A DNA stretch of 29,686 nt from contig JAYMTF010000816.1 of the NCBI GenBank assembly GCA_036897485.1, positions 1 through 29,686 of the forward strand. The letters run 5' to 3'. Shown one piece after another: positions 24,235 to 29,686 of the stretch. Numbering within the stretch: position 1 is the first letter of the stretch; every line of letters begins with the position of its first letter. The notes below the pieces were generated by a model. It was given only the letters and a program-made list of their open reading frames with translations, did no database searches and had not been told where the DNA came from. This DNA is from Pelargonium nanum (Eukaryota > Streptophyta > Magnoliopsida > Geraniales > Geraniaceae). Position numbers and translations under genes: made by a program.

Positions 24235-24839
24235 GATGGATCATCCCAAAACTAGCATAACATTCCCAGGGCTATATATGGATTGTGTAAACATGCTTTC
24301 TTGTGCATTTCTGGGTATAGGAAGTGTAAACAAATTAAAACAGCTGTGACAAGCTTATATATGTGTGAACAAAATTCTCCACATCAAATTCTCAGTTGAG
24401 CATGACAAATACAGACAAAAATAAAAACAAACACATAAAACATCTCGATGCAGATTCGTTGAAACTCAAGTTTGATGTGACTTGAAATCAAATTATCCAT
24501 AAATACAGGAGATGGAACAGAATGATATAAGAAAACATTGTTTGTTAAAATGTAGAAGTAGTTGACAAAATTTGTTTCTAAATGTCTATCTAGGAATAGG
24601 AGCATATTTCAAAGTAGTCTTTCTGAGAATCCAAGGATTCAGTATATATATTTTTCTTTGTATTTTTACTGCCACTGAGTTTGAATGGAACACCCTAAAG
24701 CCTAGCTTGGACCAACCAGACAAAAGATGCAACAACTGGGGCAATCATGTATAATAATAGTAGTTACAAATTCAACAGTAGATACTGGAAACACATGCAT
24801 CGATCTTTCAAGAAAATTAGCATCATCCTATACAGATGC
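24235..24839 (-). promoter_or_regulatory. Gene E promoter and gene F 3' flank
   Basis: TATATAG on the minus strand near 24272-24279 lies about 40 bases before the gene E start; another TATATA is near 24355. From 24235 to about 24490 the sequence is clearly related to the promoter of gene F at 27181-27430, sharing GATCATCCCAAAACTAGCA, TAGGAAGTGTAAACAAA and CACATCAAATTCTCAGTTGA. The remainder to 24839 is gene-free 3' flank of gene F. Confidence 0.6.
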
Positions 24840-27180
24840 CTATCTTCCTTCAATTGGGGACAATGTTACAAGATTAGGTGAACATTTCTTAGTCTTGTTT
24901 TCAACCACAATACCATCCTTCTTTCTTTTACCACAATAGAATGCCGGATGCTTTGGAATCGGGAGACGCGTAGTGCCATTTGTAAGCATAGACACAACAT
25001 CATACATTGTTGGTCTTTCACTTGCATTTTCTTCTGCACAAAGTAGACCAACTTGTATGTGTCTTACAACTTCTTCTCTGCTACACGTCTCGCCTATTGT
25101 TTCATCAATCAGCTCAATGCTTCTACCTTTCCTCCACAAGTCCCAAGCCTAAATCACATCTCTGTGTTGTCAGTTTTTTTAAGCCATAATTTGGCTTGGT
25201 TCAGTTTATTTTACACGGTTCAGATAAAGTATTTGTTTGACTTACATATCTTATAAGGTTAAGAGGGTATTCATTTCCAGAGAAACTAGTAGCTTTTTTC
25301 CCACTCATAATCTCCAGGACTATGACACCAAAGCTAAACACATCAGACTTTTCCGAGTATATTCCTCCCATTGCATACTCTGGAGACATATAACCGCTAT
25401 ATTCAATATCAATTAGTTCCTTCATGAGTTTTCAAGTAAGCAAGAAGATTTATGTAAAGTTGAAGTGTTCACTTACTATGTTCCAACAATTCTCCTTGTG
25501 TTAGCTGCGGATTTGTGTTGCTCAAAGATTCTAGCTAATCCAAAATCTGATATCTTGGGCTTAAATTCACTGTTGAGTAGAATGTTGCTCGTTTTCAAAT
25601 CTCTATGGATCACTTTAAGTCTTGAGTACTTGTGTAGGTAAAGAAGTCCTTGAGCAGTTCCTTCGATGATGTCAAGACGCTTCTTCCAATCCAATGTCTT
25701 TTTCTTGGTAGGATCTGTTTCAAATTTTGTTTCACAGATCTAGCAATATAAGTGATGAAGATATAACTCTGACCAGAAACATAGAGAACAGAAAACAAAG
25801 ATAAAGAAAGGTTCAAGTGTTACAAACCAAAGAGATAACAATCTAAACTTCTGTGTGGCAAAAACTCATACACTAGCATCTTTTCACCTTCCTCATTGCA
25901 GCAACCCAAAAGTCTTACAAGATTCGTATGCTGTAGCTTTGCAATAAGTTTGATCTCATTGTCGAACTCAACCATGCCTTGGCTCGAGCTTCTGGAAAGT
26001 CTTTTCACAGCTACTTCTTGCCCGCCAAATAGACTACCCTAAACATTTGTTTCAAATTATTCATTATGCAATTAAAATTTTAGTTCCTAAATTAGTTCGC
26101 AACAAGAAAAAATCTTACCTTGTAAACAGGTCCAAATCCACCCTCCCCAAGCTTATTTGCAGATGAGAACTGATTGGTGGCAGCACACATATATTTGAAT
26201 GTGAACATTTGCATTTCATCTCCCAGTTTCTTGTGTTTCTCAATCTTGTTCATGTTGCTAAGTATGGAGAGAGATCTCATTTGTGTATCTATATTAAACA
26301 TTGAATTTTCTTCACCGAATTCCTCATCTGCAACATATATATCTGCATCAAGTTAAATTTCTCATCCTCAAAATTCATTCAATAAAGCTAGCTTAGTAAT
26401 AAAAACAAGAAGAAATATACCCTTTAAATCACGTATTCCTGGGGAGCTTTCGGCTTCTTTTGTTCCCAAATAGCAAAATACAGCTACAAAAGATATTGCT
26501 ATAGCAGGTGGGATTGCTCCAAGAACCCATATCCACCATTGCCATCCTTTTCTGTTTTCAACAGTGCTTCCATTGCCAAAAGGAGGATCAGCAGCAGGTA
26601 CAGGTACTGATGTTGGCGTGGATTTAGGTGGTGGCACTGTAATGAAAACCTTCCTTACATAATCGCGTCTATATATATACAAAATCAAACACAACTGGAA
26701 TAAATCATACTTACCGCCACTAGTATTGCGAGTAAGGATATAAAAGTGATCCTTTGAAGAAGATACCTCCTCAATATGCGGTTCTAATCCCTGGAGTAGA
26801 ACACAAAAAAGTTTGGATTTGTCTCCGATTTTAAAGCTTATCGAGAAGAAGCCAGAACATGAACATGATTGCAAACACAAATCCGGACAATCATAAGCCT
26901 TATTGCTTAAAGTGATGTTAAAAGAAGTCCATACTTCAAAGTCACTTATACTTAAGTAACCTGTCTTTTTCACAAAATAATGTTCCCTTCCCCTCCTGCA
27001 TAGGTGATTTGATTTTGGGGACTCATGCGACAGTGAGGCCATGAGTTTTCCTACTGAAATGATGCTACTGTTTTCAGCTGCATGATCAGGTTTGAGCTGG
27101 TGTGTGTAGTAAAAGATAAAGATGCAGGTTATGAGGAACATAAAAAGAATAGTATTGGCAAGTTCTCTCTTGCTTGCCAT
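24840..27180 (-). CDS. Short-ectodomain S-domain receptor-like Ser/Thr kinase (gene F)
   Basis: Seven exons: 27180-26715, 26636-26421, 26327-26119, 26038-25828, 25714-25477, 25396-25246, 25148-24840, giving 599 aa. Layout: MASKRELAN and a hydrophobic segment about 9-25 (signal peptide or anchor); PAN-like core [16 protein letters not shown]; stalk [20 protein letters not shown]; membrane helix [20 protein letters not shown]; kinase with GEGGFG 288-293, Lys309, HRD 404-406, DFG 424-426 and SPEYAMGG; tail LSPIEGR. No lectin domains. All splice sites are GT-AG and the frame is unbroken. It is the intact sister of gene E; promoters and introns are alike too. Substitutions such as FDNEIKLI and PTMYDVV are unusual among the paralogues but not at catalytic positions. 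Confidence 0.9.
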
Positions 27181-27805
27181 GATGGATCATCCCAAAACTA
27201 GCACAATGTTTCCTTTCTTGCAGAAGCATTTCTTGTGCATTTTCAGGAATAGGAAGTGTAAACAAAATAGCTCTGTAGTAAGGTTATATATGTGCAAACA
27301 AATTCTTCACATCAAATTCTCAGTTGAGCCTGGCTAATACAAATCAAACAAAAGCAAAAAAACACATAAAACAGACTCACTCCAATCAGTTCTCTGAAAT
27401 TTGGTGTCACTTGAAAATCGAAAAATCAAAAAATGCAAGAGTCGAAACAGAATGGGGTCGCGAAAAGGAGCATGTCTCTGAGAAATCAAGGATTCAGTAT
27501 AAATCAACATATCTCTATTACTTTTATCGAACATAGAAAAATAATTCATTGGGGAAATAAAGGAACCACATCAAAATGATCAAGAATCATGAAACAAAAT
27601 GATCAAGAATCATGAAACAAAATGAATAAGCAGAAACCTAAATAAAAAGCCTGACCTGCATTAAGAACTCTAGAGATTTATAGCATCCTCTTGAGCAAAA
27701 ACCACCCAGCCAAAGACTATGAACATTCAAGAACACATTTTTCCAACCCTGCCATGAATGTTCGATAAATATTAGATAAGCTTCATCGAAACCTGAAATT
27801 TAGCT
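27181..27805 (-). promoter_or_regulatory. Gene F promoter region
   Basis: The first 250 bases match the gene E promoter. TATATAAC on the minus strand lies near 27286-27293. Beyond about 27430 similarity to gene E is lost and no gene is seen up to the C2 relic. Confidence 0.5.
27573..27618. repeat. Perfect 23-bp tandem duplication
   Basis: AAAATGATCAAGAATCATGA followed by AAC occurs twice in a row (27573-27595 and 27596-27618). The inner ATGATCAAGAATCAT is an imperfect inverted repeat. Probably a slippage product. Confidence 0.9.
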
Positions 27806-27970
27806 TTATCGAGCATCATTGACCCTGATCACAAACTCCTAGTTCCAAACAGGGTTTTGGGTCCCCCTCAAAATCCTAGTCTTGGACTTGAACTTGCCAG
27901 CTCGAAGCTTCACATACGAGTCCTTCAATAGCAAGTCCTTGGCCTCCAAAACGTACACATATAGCCTCAT
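27806..27970 (-). pseudogene. Relic of a C2/GRAM domain protein gene (N-terminus)
   Basis: On the minus strand, from ATG at 27970, the frame reads MRLYVYVLEAKDLLLKDSYV, then KLRAGKFKSKTR and GTQNPVWN, followed by TAG at 27841-27839 and EFVIRVND. This is the start of a C2 domain; it resembles my memory of Arabidopsis At5g50170 (MRLYVYVLQAKDLP, then SKTR and PIWNEEFVFR), a C2 and GRAM domain protein. The stop sits where the family has Glu. Nothing beyond about residue 55 is recognised, so it is a truncated, broken copy. The region upstream to about 28140 may be its former leader. Confidence 0.7.
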
Positions 27971-28320
27971 GATCGCAACAAGAGCAAAAAGGAATCAATT
28001 TTGTGGGTGGTGGAAGAAATTGGGTTGGTTGTGGGGAAGATGAGATGGTGATTGAAAATTGAGAATGAGGGTTTTGTTCTGGGAGGAAGAGAATTGAAAG
28101 AGCAATGTGGGTGAGAGAAAATCCATGATCAGCCATAACGTGGGCATGGCTGGAAAAACAAAAAAATCAAACCTTGATCACCATAGTTTACTCCATAGCC
28201 ATAGAAATGGAGCTAGTATGAGCATTCCAGTAAGACAGAGACAATCAAATTGATCATTCAACTAAACTTCATCGAGCTTCCATTAGCTTTTAATAACATG
28301 TTTTTTTTTACTCCAAAAGG

Positions 28321-28480
28321 CCAAATCCACCTCACCCAATTTAGTAGGAGTTGAACCCACGACCTCTTCTTTACTCCAAATCCCACCTCATCCGACTCAG
28401 CGGAAATTGAACCCACGACCACCCCTTTAGCCCCAACCCTACCTCATCCGACTCAGCAGGAGTTGAACTCACGACCTCCC
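28321..28480 (-). repeat. Three-copy 55-56 bp tandem repeat with Pol III B-box-like core
   Basis: Units begin at 28321, 28376 and 28432. Each holds CCACCTCA(T/C)CC and a conserved GAACCCACGACC-type segment. On the minus strand this reads GTCGTGGGTTCAA, very close to the B-box/T-arm consensus GGTTCAANTCC of tRNA genes and tRNA-derived SINEs. No A-box or full cloverleaf is visible, so it is a repeat derived from such an element, not a tRNA gene. Confidence 0.6.
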
Positions 28481-28550
28481 ACCAAAAAATATATGTCTTA
28501 ACTACTGAATCATTCCCTAAAAAACTCGCAACACAAAAAAAAAAAAATGA

Positions 28551-28567
28551 TACCTTGTAAACAGGTC
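28551..28567 (-). pseudogene. RLK exon 3 end fragment
   Basis: TACCTTGTAAACAGGTC is identical to the gene F sequence that spans the exon 3 end and its donor (coding GPVYK|GTA on the minus strand). No further RLK sequence is clear on either side. It may be the last trace of another copy, or chance. Confidence 0.35.
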
Positions 28568-28768
28568 AAAATTAATGGCTGCCAACTCGAGTACCATTAT
28601 TAGTAATCCTGTTTGGCCGCCATTAATTTTTTATCATTACATTAATGAATACAATATAAATATAAAGTTTTCACAATCTGTCTTCCAAAAAATATTCTTC
28701 TGCCTCCTTTTTTAGCAGGTCCACCGCAACTACCTCTACTACAAAGTTGTTCTATCTAATTTGGAGCT

Positions 28769-28778
28769 TATATATAGA
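28769..28778 (+). promoter_or_regulatory. TATA box for the small protein gene
   Basis: TATATATAG lies about 50 bases before the ATG at 28826, a normal plant spacing. A short upstream frame starts at ATG 28815 (Met-Ser-Glu-Arg-stop) and overlaps the main ATG, so it could reduce translation. Confidence 0.5.
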
Positions 28779-28825
28779 TTTCGATAAACACAAGATATTG
28801 ATTAATTTGTAGAGATGAGTGAAAG

Positions 28826-29110
28826 ATGAGATTTTTAATGTTCGTCTTCTTGGCCACCTTGCTGCTGATACTGTTTCAGTCTCTTCCGAGCTCTGCTCAC
28901 ATGGAAGATCGTTCCGGTATCTTGTCTAAGCTTGCAGTCCAGATTAAAAAAACTAAGACCACCAAGATTGTGCCCAGTGAAGGCTATAGAGATAATCCCA
29001 GTACAACAATAACCAAAATATCATCTTCGGCCATTCTGGTTCAACCATCTTCCTTCCACATAGCCTCTGTTTCTTGCTTCTCACTCCTATTTGGTTTCTT
29101 CTTGTTATAG
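28826..29110 (+). CDS. Small secreted or GPI-anchored protein candidate
   Basis: A 94-aa frame. Residues 1-23 (MRFLMFVFLATLLLILFQ to SSA) form a strong signal peptide. The middle is basic and Ser/Thr-rich (IKKTKTTKIVPSEGYRDNPS). The last 16 residues are hydrophobic (ASVSCFSLLFGFFLL) with a run of small residues (SSSA) before them, the layout of a GPI attachment signal. A TATA box lies upstream. I do not recognise the family. The mature part would be about 45 residues, in the size range of plant signalling peptide precursors, but no known peptide motif is present. It lies between two RLK genes on the opposite strand. Could also be a chance frame, although two correctly placed hydrophobic ends argue against that. 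Confidence 0.5.
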   Translation: MRFLMFVFLATLLLILFQSLPSSAHMEDRSGILSKLAVQIKKTKTTKIVPSEGYRDNPSTTITKISSSAILVQPSSFHIASVSCFSLLFGFFLL

Positions 29111-29205
29111 TTTAAATAGATCCTCTGGTTGAGTAAATGTTAATTGTTGTTGCAATGTATGTACTTTACATGTTTCAAGAAACTCAAAACATCCTAAAAC
29201 GATGC

Positions 29206-29686
29206 CTATCTTCCTTCTATTGGGGACAATGTTACAAGATTAGGTGAACATTTCTTAGTCTCATTATTTTCCTGTCTAGTTTTAGACTTTCTTCTTTTCC
29301 CACAATAGAATGCTGGTTGTCTTGGAACTGGGAGAGCCATTTGTGAGCATAGACACAACATCAGACATCGTCGGTCTTTCACTTGCACTTTCTTCTACAC
29401 AAAGTAGACCAACTTGTATGTGTCTTACCAGTTCTTCTCTGCTACACGTCTCGCCTATCGTTTCATCAATCAGCTCCATGCTTCTACCTTTCCTCCACAA
29501 GTCCCACGCCTGAAGCATCATCTCCGCGTTGTTAGTTTTGTTAAGCCATAAGTTGGCTTGGTTCAATCTGATCTACACAGTTTAAAGAAAGTATTTGTTA
29601 GACTTACATATCTTATGATGTTAAGTGGGTATTCATCTCCAGAGAAGCTAGTAGCTTTTTTTCCACTCATAATCTCCAAGACTATG
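29206..29686 (-). CDS. Short-ectodomain S-domain RLK (gene G), 3' end only, tail shifted
   Basis: The window ends inside this gene. Exon 6 runs from beyond 29686 to 29608 ([17 protein letters not shown] to NIIRY) and exon 7 starts at 29509 ([20 protein letters not shown]). It is closely related to genes E and F, including intron 6. Relative to gene E, 8 bases are missing just after LTNG (near 29334), which shifts the frame: the protein ends SPSSKTTSILLWEKKKV at 29282 instead of running to the LSPIEGR stop at 29206. The lost part is the tail beyond the kinase fold, so the kinase itself could still be whole. The upstream part, including the ectodomain, cannot be seen. Confidence 0.8.

Larger units (their letters stand above)
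28141..28825. other. Spacer with tandem repeats, upstream of small protein gene
   Basis: No gene is seen apart from the features listed separately: a three-copy 55-bp repeat at 28321-28480, an RLK exon fragment at 28551-28567 and a TATA box near 28769. Poly-T (28301-28309) and poly-A (about 28534-28546) runs bracket the repeat. Confidence 0.5.

Noticed and set aside
27876-28136. 86-aa minus-strand frame starting MADHGFSL
   Set aside because: The frame overlaps the C2 relic out of frame; the C2 reading is the one with homology.
28321-28480. tRNA gene
   Set aside because: Only T-arm-like sequence is present; no acceptor stem, D-arm or A-box can be folded around it.

Overview
This is nuclear DNA from a eudicot plant. 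Genes have many AT-rich introns with GT-AG borders, plant telo-boxes, TATA boxes and plant-only gene families. The proteins suggest a rosid, but I cannot name the species.

The window is a receptor-like kinase (RLK) cluster. It holds six whole S-domain (G-type lectin) RLK genes, one gene cut by the right edge and one relic. Left to right: a 3' fragment of a PDX1.2-type vitamin B6 pseudoenzyme gene with an in-frame stop (1-711) and a second, tiny PDX1 relic (1937-2095); two tandem + strand RLKs of 564 aa each (2770-5063 and 6933-9230) with an RLK relic between them; a mitochondrial carrier of the BAC2 type on the minus strand (9449-10670); the 64-aa ribosome-associated protein TMA7 on the minus strand (12964-14197); a tRNA-derived SINE (14744-14965); two full-length lectin RLKs on the minus strand (15226-18158 and 18715-21647); two more short-ectodomain RLKs on the minus strand (21904-24234 and 24840-27180); a relic of a C2/GRAM protein gene; a small secreted or GPI-anchored protein candidate (28826-29110, +); and the 3' end of another short RLK (29206-29686, minus).

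All RLK genes share one exon plan: seven exons, intron phases 1,1,0,1,2,0, and exons 4 and 5 of exactly 211 and 238 bp. They fall into two architectures. Two genes have the usual B-lectin, S-locus glycoprotein and PAN ectodomain. Four have a short ectodomain holding only a PAN-like cysteine core, joined by a Pro-rich stalk to one membrane segment and a complete RD kinase. The kinases look catalytically competent, so the short receptors may sense something other than sugars, or act as co-receptors for the lectin forms.

The set PDX1.2, TMA7 and CES101-like lectin RLK matches, from memory, the Arabidopsis neighbours At3g16050, At3g16040 and At3g16030. This looks like an old syntenic block that has grown here by local RLK duplication, with a BAC2 gene inserted or moved in.
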